Origin: Dipteris shenzhenensis
Taxonomy: Eukaryota > Polypodiophyta > Polypodiopsida > Gleicheniales
Assembly: GCA_047967505.1 (NCBI GenBank)
Contig: CM106538.1
DNA length: 64,000 nucleotides
Strand: one strand, 5' to 3'
In this document: positions 1 through 12,470 of the stretch, one piece after another
How positions within the stretch are numbered: position 1 is the stretch's first letter
Layout of the letters: each line of letters begins with the position of its first letter
The notes under the pieces: model-generated
The model's database searches: none
What the model was told of the DNA's origin: nothing
What the model saw: the letters and a program-made list of their open reading frames with translations, nothing else
Position numbers and translations under genes: made by a program

Positions 1-183
1 TATATTGGCCACCACTTGTACTTTCTCTTTATCCATTTGCAACTACTTCATTTTCCTCAGTTCCTTTGCATTATTCCATTGCTCGCACCCAACACTCAAT
101 ACATTATTGGTCGATTGACTATGTTATGGTTATCCAGTGAGTATGGTTTTTAATGCGAACATGCAAGAGCATGAAATCATATC

Positions 184-578
184 ATGCAAGTTTCAAACCT
201 TCCTATGTATAACGCCTTACTGACAACTATACTAGACAAAGCATATGTCGAGCAAAAAAATCACATCAACCGTAGTATTTTTCAGCTCTCGCATAACACA
301 AGATGCACTATTGTTTTTGGAGGATGGACAAATATAAAAAGATGTCCATTATTGAATGCGATGATTATATCATCAAGAGGAGAGGCCTTTCATGAGTCCA
401 TTGACTCAAAAAATGGAGAAAGTCTGGCATTTACATAGCATAGTATTTTGGCAAAAACCATAATGGAGATAGGCCAGACAACGTTGTGCAAATTATCATG
501 GACAATGTGAAGAGTTATAACAATACTAGTAGAGTATTACAAAGAGAGTTTGAGCATTATAATATGCTCATGCCTTAA
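184..578 (+). pseudogene. Decayed hAT-family transposase fragment (DUF659-like region)
   Basis: The reading frame from 184 contains a segment like the DUF659 region of plant hAT transposases: a C-T-I core followed by GGWTNIKRCPLLNAMII, matching the usual 'DGW(T/S)D.+RRP(L/I)IN' pattern. At 477-578 a second frame carries VVQIIMDNVKSYNN, the counterpart of the 'VVQvvtDNAaNc' motif holding the second catalytic Asp. A frameshift separates the two, the first motif has G where D is expected, and no zinc finger or C-terminal dimerisation domain follows. It is therefore a dead fragment. The intact hAT transposase at 59.6-61.8 kb shows the same two motifs in the same order. The left end may lie outside the window. 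Confidence 0.6.
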
Positions 579-3500
579 ACTTGATCTTGAAAGATTGGTA
601 CAAGCATGTGCCATAGTTTAAGGAGATTATACATGATGCTCACCAAATTTGTTATGTTTATATGATAGCATAACGACTCAAGACAATATACAACTCAAGG
701 GTTGGATCCCCATGTTACAATTGCCTACAAGTACAAGAAGTTTGGGAGATTCCAAGTGCCTGCACCTAAGAAGTAGCCCCATCTAGCTCCCTGTCTTGTG
801 AGTGCAAGAACAAAAAACTATCCTTAGACTACACCATGGGGTGGGCTTAAGTTAAGAGAGGAAATTACCTCTCAAATAAAAAGGGCTTGAAATGGACCAA
901 TGGGCTCGCTATTTATGAAGAGCAGTGCTACTATTTCCAATACTATGCTCGATATCGACAGTAATAGTAATATTATCAACATAATAGCACCATCATCACC
1001 AATACTAGTGCAACTATCGATGATCCAAATTCTCGCCAATTTTATTGCTAATACTTACAACATATTTTGGCGGTTGAGGTCCTTCTACTAGAGGTAAATT
1101 GATCATGTACCAGCAATACCATATATAACACCAACATAAATTACCGATTCTAAATTTGTTTATACTAGGAAGATTTTTTCATGATTGCATTCGTCATTGC
1201 ATGAAAATGATGTTCTCGTACAAAAGCCACATTAAAAATGCATGTGATTATGTCAATATGCAATCCTTGAATTTCAATAGAATTAAGCGACTACTAGTAG
1301 TGACATGGAAGCACCATCATCATAGCCAACTACTGAGGTCAATTGATAGATGATTCAAGCCCCACCTTAAACTTCATCATGGTTAATCACGCTTCTCTTC
1401 GAAATGCTTTAGCATGGATGTTGGTTGACAAATTACGAGTTCCATAAATTTTAAACTTTTGAAAACCTAATTACCAAATCATAATGCACTAACACAATAA
1501 TCCACAAAAAGATTAATATAAAAAGTTGTCATATCAATGTGACTTGGACCCTCTTAGGTGAAGATTACCACCATGGATACATGAGTAAACAAGGCCACCA
1601 CTAAGTCATGCTAGAGTAATGTAAAGTAACTCAAACAAATAATAAAATATAGGGGATAAAATGGGAGGAGAGAAGGGTAAAAGAGGGAGGCACAACATAG
1701 ATGATGAGCGAGGGTCCCCATAACTAGGGAGGGGGGAAGTGGAGCCCTGTGTCATACGTTTAATAACCTATCATGAGGCAGGTGTCATAAATTTAGCAAG
1801 GGGCCCACACAAACTTCAACTCCAAAAAATATGACCAACCATAACAGCCCAATCCACATTTTGATACCACTATGAATGTGAACTTAACCTTGCAACTCTC
1901 ACTTTTCATGCATTACAAGAACACCGACTACAAAGATTGTCATCATTGGGTGGTATCTTGGACTTTTTAGTTATTTACATAAACATCACCTATGATTTTG
2001 AAATCTTGTCATGAGGTTCTTCATTATCTACATCTTGTATGCTATACTATTCAACAATGTTGTCCTCAAACAATTTCCTAATTGCTCAAGTATTGCTTGT
2101 TATTTGTAAAGAAAAATGTTAATTTCTAAAAGTGATACAGCTATAGCTTTCTTCAAAGGGCGTGTTCAGTAAGCTTGATCTTCAGCTTATTTTAGCTTGA
2201 TAATTATTTTGCAGTGTACCAAATTAAACTGAATTGGGGTCTTTTTATTTGAACAAGCTGCCATGTCAATACAAAGGAACCCAATTCGAATTGGGACCTC
2301 AATGACACTAATTGTAAAGCTTTCAATCAATGCATCAACTTGTTACCTTTTTTTTGGCTTTCATGGCCTATACCTCAGTAGCCAGAATGAACCGCATGTC
2401 TTAGACAGTGGCCAAAGCTTAAAAAAGGAGGCATCTATAACATAAACTCAGTTTGTATGATTGCAATCACCTTCTAACCTGCATAGGAGTTCACCATAGG
2501 TCCTCCTGAGCTCAAAAATAATTATTGTGAACCTTTTTCATCACCATGCTTAGCCACATGAGTAAAGTTCTTTCAGAATGCGGACCTCTGCAAAATATGA
2601 CATAAGAACTTCAGTATGGTACTAATTAAACAAGTCACACTCAAAATGTAAAAAGATGATCTCAGATTTAATAATGAACAAAGATATAGTATCGCATTTA
2701 CCATGTGCAGCCACTCTGTCATCTTTCTGCAAGCAGAGTCACCAACATCGAGGTGGTACCATGGAGTGTGAGGACAGAAACTCGACCATTTCTTGTCAGG
2801 AGCAATTAACATGTGGTACCATGGATATGCATGGCTTTCACAGATAAGACTCCCATGTTGACCAAGAATACAAATCTGAATGACTTCAGGACCCTGCCCA
2901 AAAAGACTAAATACAAAATTAGCAGCCCAGTTTTGACCTAATAGCAGTCACACACACACACCAACAATACCCTCGCAGTGGAATGATGGTTCCCATGAAT
3001 CACGATCACAAACATGTGCACACAAATATCTGAAAGAAGCACTCACAGACCTGGAGGAATAGTAAATACTTGAATAACTCTAGTCCTGCAGCGGAAGAAT
3101 GAGTTTGCATGAGTCGCACTTCTCAGATCCCACAGATGTGTGCACACAAACATATGAAAGCAGCACTCACACCTGGAGAAAACACTGCCAATGGCTTCCC
3201 AATCTCCAACACGCCAAAAAACTCTGCAATGAAGCCTCCCTCTCTGTCTGCCCAAAAGGTCCTCACTTTCCATTCTCTCATCTAAGAACTCCAGAACAAG
3301 CAGTATACCCAAAGCAATCTCTTGAAATCACCAAAACAACTTCCCCACCTCCGTTGCAGTCCACTAACTCTCATGGGATCATGGCTAGCCATATAGCTCC
3401 ATTGGGACTTGTCCCACGTTGCCTACCATCATAACAAACCAAGCACCTGGTTGTAGTGCCTACCATTGGTGGAAGTCCATCAACCACAACATCACACCTC

Positions 3501-6500
3501 TAAGCTCTAGTCTAATGCAACAGCTTCTGTCTCCACGCTCCTTGTGTCGTTGATATAAGTGTCTTGCCTCATCCTCATCTCCTCTAGTGATAACTGCTAC
3601 ATCCTCATGCTTGCTGGCTGATCAACTCCAGTTGCTGTTCACTATTTCCAAAGACTCTGGATCTCTAGGTTCAATCGAGCAACCACTCGATGTCTGACAC
3701 AAATGTGGTGACTTCACTGTCTGCATATTTCACCTCAGTGTTTCACGAAGCAGCCCCTACGAAGGACTCTTCAATTACCAGAGTATGTGCGATCATCTAA
3801 ATTTTGAATCTTCAAGGGTTGTCCTCCTTCAAAATCATGCATGCTTCCAAGGTAGCGTCCACATGCTCAATACTTCCACAAGTGAGTTTACAGGTGTAGC
3901 TACCTTCCCTGTATTATCCACTCTATCTTGTGGCTTTTGAAAACTTTTACGCCACCACATGATCCTCACCTTCCACGGCAAGAGTAATTACTCCCATCTA
4001 GCTTGCCTCCCTCCCTGAAGTTGAGAATCGGCATCCTTGAATCCACGGATCTAGTAAAAATCGGAAGTTACACAAACCCCATGTGTCACTACAAGGCAAC
4101 AAGGATAAGAATTCTCAGACAAACCCACGAGCTAAAAGGCACTAAGGCGGGGTTCACACCACCTGCCTGACCATCCTGAAAAAGGGATTGTTGGAAGGCC
4201 AAAAAGACTGTTCGCATGGCATTTCAACTATCCACTCCACCAATCAAGCATTGGTGTAATTGAATGGCAGCCCTCTCCATATCACTTGACCACTGGGTCG
4301 TGTGAACCACACCCGGCAGCCATCCTCTCTTCCTCCATGGGCAGGCTCTGAACCCACCCTAAGATTTGGATATCTAAGGAGCTCACGCCGCCCAACTCAA
4401 ACAAAGAATTGAGCTCACTAAAGTGAAGGAAGCCAGGAAAGCAGGCACATGGGCGCTCCATAGGTAAGGAGAAGCACTGATTAGGAAATTCAAATCTAAG
4501 CTTAAAGGCTCTCAGCCTTTAAACTGATGTAATGAAGGTCATCCTACAATATAAGTAGAACATAGTTACGTCCTATAATAATTTTGGAGCTACTTTATGC
4601 ACTCAACAAGAGCTGCCACGTGCAATCCCCCGACTCTCTGATACTCAGACATATAATAAGTACTCTTTTTGGTTGTACTTTGTCTCATAGGCCCATGAGG
4701 CCTTTTGAAGACGTTAATCTCTCTCTCTCTCTCTCTCACACACACACTCACATCCTCATTCTCTCTCTCCTAGCTTCTAATTCCCCTTCCAGTTGCTATT
4801 CAAATTGTAAGAAAGGATCTCGATTGGGTGGTTCTGTGTTTCTTCCCACCGATTACATATTGTGAGGTCCAGCCAGACTCCACTCCAAGGGTGAGGGCAA
4901 TTACTTATTTTTTTCAGTCAAACACGGACCAGCAGTACCCAAGGAGACGATGCAGCCGAGACCCAAAGCAAGAGACATGACAGACCCCCCAGCGCACTCG
5001 CACACAGATGAGGCTTGGGATCTTCCCTCCATGTTTGTTGGACCAGGGGCACAGCCGTCGAGGATGACAATAGCACTTGTCCGATGGAGACCACAGCAGG
5101 CCACACAGGTTGATCAACATCAGCGCTCTATCAAGGGTTTTATCCCTCCATGGTGCCCATCCCTGCGGCAAAGCTTGTCTGCTGAGAGCCTCCTATCTAT
5201 GCTCAATTGCCTAGTGGACTTGGTTCCTCAGACAGCATACAGAGGACCATCACATTGATACCAAATTACAGATCCATCTGGGAAAGCTATAGAAATAACC
5301 AGCAAAGAGCCTATTTCATGAAAAGTCCAATGGATCAAGTGTCAGATTGAAATGCACAGATGACTCTTAGACACTGTTCAGCATTTCCATATTGTGAATT
5401 GAGGTAACCTGAAATATTGCACCTCAGCTGCATCCCCCAGCTCCCAAGTGTTTGCAATATCACCAATTATAGTGCCCATCAATATTGAGCAGGAGCAGCC
5501 CCAGCATCCATTCTCGTTCGACCATTACAAGGGAGGCAAATGCTCAGCAGAAAAGAGTTTGGCCAGTACAGATAGCCTAGCCAGTACAGTCTGATTTGCA
5601 AGCTCAGCCTGGTCAGTCCACTTTAGCAACCAAGGCCATTTATATTTGACACTATATCAATAAGGGCCAGTCATACCCTCACATGTGGCAGCGGTGGATG
5701 TCAGGACTGAGTAAGGGCAGCAAATCGAGTTCGTCAGCCAGCAGGAGGGCTCAGCCTGCATATAAGGATACATCCAGCTCTCCACCATTCTGACATCAAA
5801 TCTTTGCAAGAAAACCTCCGTAGCAAGCAACAGGGAGCAGCAGTAAAGCAGCCAGTCGGCATGTAGCATGTAGGCTCATCATGGGTCCCTAATATGAGCC
5901 AAATGTTGAGGATTGAGGGCACAGCAGGACACCTGGAGTCATGTCCACAAGCATCTTGGAAAGTATGCAATGTGACTTGAAAGAGAAAAAAAAAGTGCTT
6001 ATTGCTCATATATCATTTTTAAAAATGTATGATACTGCATCAGATGGCCAAAGAATGTATCAAATATGCTTTCTCTAGTCCACCACCTTTTGTGTGGGAG
6101 GGAGAAAATGAATCTGCAGTAGAGGATGAGGCATGATCTACAAACGGGAACCTAATTTTTCATTTATGCCCCTTCATTAACTGAATGAAGAGTCAAGACA
6201 CTTCGAATTATGCCCCCAACATTAATAAAATTTATTGACCTCTGGTGACCAACGTTGTGGGGGTTCCCCTTATCCGTAGCAGTTGGAATATAAGCCTGTT
6301 CATGCATGCTTTTCTTAACTGCAGAGTAGTTAAGGCACTTCGAGGTTATGAACCCAATAAAGAGCTCATGGGACTTTCAATACAGTCAGACGGTGGCATA
6401 GTCTCATAAGTACAATGGCATTTAGCTTTTAAATATAAATTTAAGCAACATTCGACTGTGGACAAAGCTACTATGAACAAAAACCCAACAAGAAAAATTA

Positions 6501-6657
6501 CAATGATCTCACCATTTTCCTTTTGGCAGGAGGAGAATTAGTGTGGAAGCAGGAGACATACCAAGTTTTAATCACATTACTGTTGTAGCGTTATCCTTTC
6601 AATTGAGAGCAACATTTTTGTCTTATACCCACTGACGAGGAAGTGAGCCATCTGATT
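579..6657. other. Long stretch with no recognisable gene
   Basis: About 6 kb with only short ORFs that match no family I know. Local composition shifts from AT-rich (600-2700) to more balanced (3000-6000). A CT-to-CA microsatellite lies at 4719-4748. Overlapping ORFs on both strands around 4900-5260 look like chance open frames in GC-richer DNA. The last 600 bases are the 3' flank of the PPR gene, which reads leftward into this region. Confidence 0.5.
4719..4748. repeat. Compound (CT)n(CA)n microsatellite
   Basis: An uninterrupted CT run passes directly into a short CA run. Confidence 0.9.
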
Positions 6658-9135
6658 TTATGCATCTCCATGCTCAACTGACTGAATATGATTGCCACAA
6701 TCTCCCATTGCCATTTCCTTCAGCAGTTCAGATGCAGCTTGTGTCTGTCCTGCTTTCTTGAGGTTAAGGTACAGTACCCTATAGAACCTGATCTCAGGAA
6801 TTAAACCCCTCCCTTTCATTTTGCCAAGCAGATCCAAAGCTTCTGACAGTTTTTCTGAGCTACAAAGAGCACGAATAACAATGAAGTAAGTGCTCAAATC
6901 AGGACGGCACCATTTGCCATCCATTTCATCAACCAACTCAAGAGCCTTTTCCACGTTGCCAGCCTTGCAATAACCCTCTATTATGGGATTGAAAGAGTTG
7001 ACAACAGGCTTCAAGCCTATGGTTGCTATTTGATCTAGAAGTAGAATAGCTTCTTCAAGCTTGTCTGCTTTTGAATAGCCATTGATCATTGTATTAAAAG
7101 TCACCACAGTAGGGTTACAATCATTTTTCTTCATTTCTTCAACTATACTTTTAGCTTCTGCCATTTGTCCAGCTTTACAGAGGACATCAATCAACATATT
7201 ATACGAAACAGTATCTGGGACGAAGCCTTTTTTCTCACTTTCTGACATGAACTTGTTAAGCATGTCAAACTTCTCTGCTTTACAACAACCAAGGATCCAT
7301 GAACTGTACGTTAGACAGTTAGGAGCACATCCTCTTTGCATCATTTCCTTCAAGATTTGTTCAGCTTCGGTCCAATTGCCAGCCTTACACATTGCATTTG
7401 TTAAAATGCTGTAAGTATGAACACTTGGGATGCAAAACTTTGACATTTTTTTAAGAAGCTTGTGTGCATCACAAACTTTCCCAAACTTGCAAAGGCTGTC
7501 AATCATAGAATTGAACAAAAACGAATTCAGTGTACATTCCCCCTTGTCTATCACAGCATCCAAGAGACTAAGAGCCTCTGGAAATCTTCGTGCCCTGCTA
7601 AGCCCACTAACAACTGTGCTGTAAGTGACGACGTTAGGAATACAACCATCCCCTGTCATTTCTCCGAAAATTTGAAGTGCCTCATCCACCATGTCTGCAA
7701 TGCACAAGCCATGCAGCAAAGTATTGTACGTTACAACGTTTGGAAATATTCTTCTTTCTTTCATTTCGTTCCATAATTTTCTAGATCCCTGAATGTGGCC
7801 TTTGCGGCAAAATGCATTGATAACTGCATTGTAGGTTATCAAGTCCGGGCTGACGCCTTTGCATCGCATTTCCTCAAATAGTCCGCGGGCCTGATCCAGG
7901 TCGCCTGATTTAGATAATCCATCGATGAGAGCACTATACGTGACTACATCGGGAGCAAGCTCACGGCCAACCATGTCATGGAAGAATGCAAGCGCTTCCT
8001 TTGCTTTTCCTACACTTAAAAACCCTGTTATCAGAGTGTTAAATGTAACTAAATTAGGAAGGCAACCTGCCTCTTCGTGCATTCTATGGAAGAGTTCCAA
8101 GGAACTATCTACACAATTTTCTTTTAGAGCAGCATCGAGGGCACAATTAAAATGGTAAACATCTGGGTTGAAACCAAACAGAATTCGTGATTGATTCAGA
8201 AGATCAACAATAGCCTCCACCATCCCAGCCCAACCATAGCCACGGATCAGAACAGTTAGCTTACGAGGAGTCATTATAAAATTTGGCCGACGATACTGAT
8301 GCAGATAGGAGAGCACAGTCTTAATTCTTTTGTGCTCATGGGGCCAAAAGTTGGAGATGGTATTGATAACAGATTTGTCAGGGTTTAAGGAAGGGTTTTG
8401 CTGGATGGCCCAAACAAATATGCGAAGCGCGAGTTTGGCCTCAGATTGTTGTTGGAGGAGCAGGGAAAGCTGCTGAGATGTAAGGGGTGGCAAGTTCGCT
8501 TGACAAAGAGCATCTTCAACAGAGATGGATGTACAGCGATGGCCCAGGATGGAGCAAGCATGCTGCACAATTGGAGGAAGGCGAGGCTTAGGAAGTTGAG
8601 CTGTTAAAGAGGCTTTGTTTTCACCATCTCTAAATCTTCTAAAGCCACCTAAGCCTTCAATGCCACTGTTGCAAGCGTTGCTAGTGTTGCTTGTAGCTGT
8701 GGGCGCCGATGACGATGAGAATCGACAGACAAAGAGACGAGCAAAGTATGAAGTATAAAAATGCCCAGTTCCGATTCTATGACATGTCTCAGTGCTTCCA
8801 AAGCAGCTGCTGAATCTGCTGCTTGGATGAATGCTTGTGTTTGCTTTGCACCTACTTGAGACAATGGGGTCACCGGGTGAAGAGAGCAGCTGATGGAAGG
8901 GCAGAAGAAGAGGAGGGGGGAAAGAGAGGGTTACATTTAGGAGGTGGGCAGAGATGAAGACAACGTGAGAAGCTTCAATGCTTCTGTTTGGGCTGCGGCT
9001 GCTAGTGGGCGTGCTGCAGGCAGATGAGAGTGAGCCAACTGCGAAGAAGCGGGAAGATGATGCCGGGAAAAGGCAGGGGGAAAGGCGATGGAGATGGGTA
9101 TGGCGAGGGAGGTGGAGGAGAGCTCGCTCCCTCAT
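6658..9135 (-). CDS. P-class pentatricopeptide repeat (PPR) protein, probably organelle-targeted
   Basis: Single-exon ORF of 825 codons on the minus strand. From about residue 288 to 820 it is an almost unbroken run of about 15 PPR motifs of 35 residues, each with the V-T-Y-N-x-L-I-x-G-x-C-K-x-G core and ending in P-D or P-N. No L or S motif variants and no E/DYW editing domain are seen, so it is P-class. Proteins of this class bind single-stranded organelle RNA and act in stabilisation, splicing or translation. The first 180 residues are rich in Ser, Arg and Leu and poor in acidic residues, as expected for a transit peptide. The chosen Met is the only one upstream of the repeats. Lack of introns is typical for plant PPR genes. 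The upstream flank ends close to the Helitron-like element that starts near 9223. The final two motifs have non-canonical residues at the RNA-selecting positions. Confidence 0.9.
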   Translation of the reverse strand: MRERALLHLPRHTHLHRLSPCLFPASSSRFFAVGSLSSACSTPTSSRSPNRSIEASHVVFISAHLLNVTLSFPPPLLLPFHQLLSSPGDPIVSSRCKANTSIHPSSRFSSCFGSTETCHRIGTGHFYTSYFARLFVCRFSSSSAPTATSNTSNACNSGIEGLGGFRRFRDGENKASLTAQLPKPRLPPIVQHACSILGHRCTSISVEDALCQANLPPLTSQQLSLLLQQQSEAKLALRIFVWAIQQNPSLNPDKSVINTISNFWPHEHKRIKTVLSYLHQYRRPNFIMTPRKLTVLIRGYGWAGMVEAIVDLLNQSRILFGFNPDVYHFNCALDAALKENCVDSSLELFHRMHEEAGCLPNLVTFNTLITGFLSVGKAKEALAFFHDMVGRELAPDVVTYSALIDGLSKSGDLDQARGLFEEMRCKGVSPDLITYNAVINAFCRKGHIQGSRKLWNEMKERRIFPNVVTYNTLLHGLCIADMVDEALQIFGEMTGDGCIPNVVTYSTVVSGLSRARRFPEALSLLDAVIDKGECTLNSFLFNSMIDSLCKFGKVCDAHKLLKKMSKFCIPSVHTYSILTNAMCKAGNWTEAEQILKEMMQRGCAPNCLTYSSWILGCCKAEKFDMLNKFMSESEKKGFVPDTVSYNMLIDVLCKAGQMAEAKSIVEEMKKNDCNPTVVTFNTMINGYSKADKLEEAILLLDQIATIGLKPVVNSFNPIIEGYCKAGNVEKALELVDEMDGKWCRPDLSTYFIVIRALCSSEKLSEALDLLGKMKGRGLIPEIRFYRVLYLNLKKAGQTQAASELLKEMAMGDCGNHIQSVEHGDA

Positions 9136-9172
9136 CGTGGTGTGGTTTCGTGAGTGGGAGAGCTCCCCTTCT

Positions 9173-9183
9173 CCCTAAACCCT
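9173..9183 (-). promoter_or_regulatory. Telo-box-like motif upstream of the PPR gene
   Basis: CCCTAAACCCT lies 38-48 bp upstream of the PPR start codon, probably within its 5' UTR or core promoter. AAACCCTA-type telo-boxes are known in plant promoters of genes for translation and organelle functions. The assignment rests on motif and position only. Confidence 0.4.
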
Positions 9184-9294
9184 CCCAAGGAGCGAGTTAA
9201 GCTGGGTTTAAGACAGACTTAGTGGATAATGTAAAAGGAGTTTTGAGGCACTTTAGACGAACTGGCATGACTCCAGCAAAACACCGAAGATTTC

Positions 9295-10666
9295 TTGACG
9301 GCCACTATAGACATACTCTCTTTAAATCTCGCCTCCAACCCGTTGTTAAAGCAATACAAGACAATGCTCGAAAGACCTCATCCAAGACTAGGGATCAGTG
9401 TTGTCTCGTCAGACGCTATCGCAACAATACTAGAAAAACACTCTCCCGATTCTCCATTTGAGGCGATGGGTGCTGCACATGAAAGGAACTACTCGTCTAT
9501 ATTGGAATGCATTGACCAAGTTCACAATAAGTCACAGTTCTCTAGGCCGGCAACTAGAGATGTTGGGTCGATCGTCGTACGTACAAAAGAAAAGTCAAGG
9601 GAGCAAGCGGCAGTCGCCACAAGAAACGACATGATAGAAGGTGAGGAACTGACGATCGAGAGTGCCCTCTGTCCATTTCTTTCCCCTTTTGGGCATGGTT
9701 GGCATGATGGTCGTCTTTTCTTCCATGACTATTTAAAAATGAGGGTGTCTCCATTCTTCTCGCTATTCACATTGTACAGGCCATATCTTTTGCTAATGTA
9801 TCAACTCCGTCAAGCATTTGCGATAGCAAACGAGACACAAACAGCTATCCTTCAAAGAGACATCGATCAAAGTGCCGTGAACGACCACTGAGGAGTTGGT
9901 AAGGGACATAATCAAATTCGAGATCCCAGCAACAATCCCAGACTCTCCCTCCTAGCATAGAAGAAACCTAAAGGATCTAATGGCAATGGTGGATAAGTGG
10001 GGTCTACCATGTATATTCTTGCCATTAACAGCTATTGAGGTTACAGACACACGATGGCTAGAGTTTCACGATCTCGAGCAACTCGTAAAGCAATACAACC
10101 CACAGTTCGCTTGGCAAGATTGCCTTGTCGAGTGTGCCATGATTTTCCACCTCAGGTTGCAATAGTTCTTGCACCAATATATTTTTAGCAACAACCGCTT
10201 GTTGGGAAGAGTCAATCATTACTTGATTAGGTATGAAATGCAAAATCATGGATCACTTCATACGCACAGTATGCTATGGCTCCATCATGATGATGTCGAG
10301 CAAGTGATTTATGAAAAAGATCCCCACGTTCCATATGAAGAAGACCGGGTTCCACAGCTTTCACATGCTTCTTCAAAGATGAAACTACGTAGGTTGGTGC
10401 AAAGAAAGCAGATCCATAATTGCAGCAATTCTTGCAAGCGTGATCTGCAAATTTTAGGCAAATGCAAGTATGGCTTTCGATTTGATTACCATCCAGACAC
10501 AAAGCCATCAAAATAGATCCAAAGACACATCGATGGTTGTATTTCCTCCCAATCAAAAGCACCAAAATGTTGTACCATATCATGCTACAGTCCTGTTATT
10601 ATGGCAAGGAAATATGAATATTCAAAGAATCACAAATAGTACTATCTGCTGCTAAAGTATGCTATG
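9295..10666 (+). pseudogene. Helitron-like Rep region (HUH nuclease), frameshifted
   Basis: Three blocks support this. First, 9660-9860 encodes LCPFLSPFGHGWHDGRLFF, the 'PFLFP.G..g.h' block that precedes Rep in Helitron proteins. Second, 9980-10165 encodes an 'IFLPLTAIEVTDTRW' block (Rep motif 1 equivalent), and 10169-10350 encodes GSLHTHSMLWL, whose H-T-H is the HxH metal-binding pair. Third, VVPYHATVLLLWQGNMNIQ at 10590-10625 is followed at 10640-10669 by YYLLLKYAMK, the site of the paired catalytic tyrosines. Rep nicks and joins DNA in rolling-circle transposition. The frame changes at least twice, and stop codons near 9889, 10163 and 10514 break the ORF. The tyrosine motif carries one extra Leu relative to the usual Y-x-x-K-Y spacing, within a CTG CTG CTA run. 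Confidence 0.65.
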
Positions 10667-12470
10667 AAAACAAAACCAATAGGAAGACTAAACCTAAATG
10701 CCGAGGACCACAAGCGACTGGGTCTTGAGACACTAGATCCATTGAAGCTAAAGATGATCTCATCATACGTCTTATCAAAACCAACGTCACCAAACGAGGC
10801 TTTGCAAAACTATTGTGTCGCAACAATGCATCCAATTGACACTTACTGTGCACGTCTGGCCATACTAGAGCACCTCACACTTCCGCAGTATTTGAAATCG
10901 TTCATGCGCCAAAAGGAACGAAGGCACGAGAGAACCCATGCAATGCTAAAGAAGGTCCCCTTCAGGAATGAGAACGAATTGCTCTCGACATCCAATCAAA
11001 CAAGGTCGTACTTTTTGGAATGTCACATGCGTGGGATTATCCAGACAGAGCAAGACATCGATACACTCGTCTCGAATTACTATAAGATTCATATGCTTGT
11101 TGATGAGACAAGACAACAAATAACCAACATGATCTTGCAAAAGAGTCCTCTGCAAGCCATGGATGATACTTCTCTAACCATTTGTGAGGATGGAAGCGAC
11201 AACACAATCGAGAGGAGCCGAATCAAGATTCTGCAACTACTAGATGAAATTAAAGGCATGGAAAATAGTACGCTTACAGAAGACCAAAGTGCTATCTACA
11301 AAAACATCTTCGAGACAAAAGGCGGGCTACACATTGTTTGTAGAATACCAAGCTCAGGTAAGACATTCATGATCAAGTACATTACATACAATCACATTCT
11401 ACACAAAAAATCCATAGTTCTGTCAGCAATAACTGGTGTTGCAACACTACACTTGAGCCACCTGCCATCATCAATTCGCCCTTCCAAAGAAGAATGATAT
11501 GTTTCGTAGCGCACTTGCCAATTCAGATGAATGCTACATTACTTTACTTGCAGCAGACACAATCATCATCGAAGATGAGATATCTATGATGACATCCCAA
11601 ATGATGAACCTGGTGGTTTGACAACTATGTGAGGTTTGCAACAACAGTACGCTAGACCCATTCCAATCCAAGAAGGTAATTCTTTTCGGTGACATGCAAC
11701 AACTACCATTAGTATGTAGAGTTGTTGCAAAGGACTATTGCCAAAAATGCCACATCAATAATTCGCCCTTATGGAGAATGGGAAGATTTCACTACATGTA
11801 CGCCTCCATATGGCACCTAGAAGATCCAGATTTCAATACATTCTTAAACATCATTTGCACATCACCAACAGAAGAGCAGATCAAACAATACCTCAGTGGC
11901 CTCATGATCACAAAAGAGGAAGCAGCAACATTCATCAACGCAGAGACGACTATTCTATGCACTCACAAATAGGACAAATGCAAAGAGCTAATGTAGTCGG
12001 AGTACTACCAGCAGAATACATCTACAGATTCAATTCTCATGAAGAATATCATCCACTAATGACAAGAGTAATCTTGGTAGACAAACCAAAAGGGTCCAAC
12101 ACCGTCGTAGATGGGCTAATTAAGCACATCATACAGAAACTCTCAGATGGAAACAAATTAGTCAACGAACAATTGACTCGTTCGATGGCGCAAACACTCC
12201 TTGATAAATATGGCGAAGGAATATCCACGTACTGCATGACAATCCTATACTTTGCATTCAATGTCGACATCAAAGGGCTCACCCAATTAGACAAACAAGA
12301 AGCGGATAACATACTTCAGCAATTCAGAGACATATACGATATGGAGGCAGGTCTGTGGTTGCCAGTAACTATTGAAAAAGTGACATACAAGGTGGACCTA
12401 AAATTCGCTGAAGAACATTACAGGAAGGTAGAAACTATCTTCTCGGCACCAACAAAGATGAAAGCTAAAG
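10664..12470 (+). pseudogene. PIF1-type helicase domain of the Helitron-like element
   Basis: The ORF at 10664-11497 continues in frame from the Rep tyrosine motif and contains TEDQSAIYKNI (Q-motif region), a Walker A segment IPSSGKTFMIKYI and motif Ia SAITGVATLHLS. A frame change near 11493 leads to TIIIEDEISMM (Walker B) and VILFGDMQQLPL (motif III), then the SPLWRM...HLEDPDFNTFL segment typical of PIF1 helicases in Helitrons. One in-frame TGA lies near 11619. A second frame change near 11960 leads to a 170-codon C-terminal stretch ending at 12470. The usual glycines ahead of Walker A are altered. PIF1-family helicases unwind DNA 5' to 3'; in Helitrons the helicase is fused behind Rep. Confidence 0.75.

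Noticed and set aside
4901-5258. Four overlapping ORFs of 62-102 codons
   Set aside because: Open on both strands in three frames with no recognisable family; consistent with chance in GC-richer DNA.
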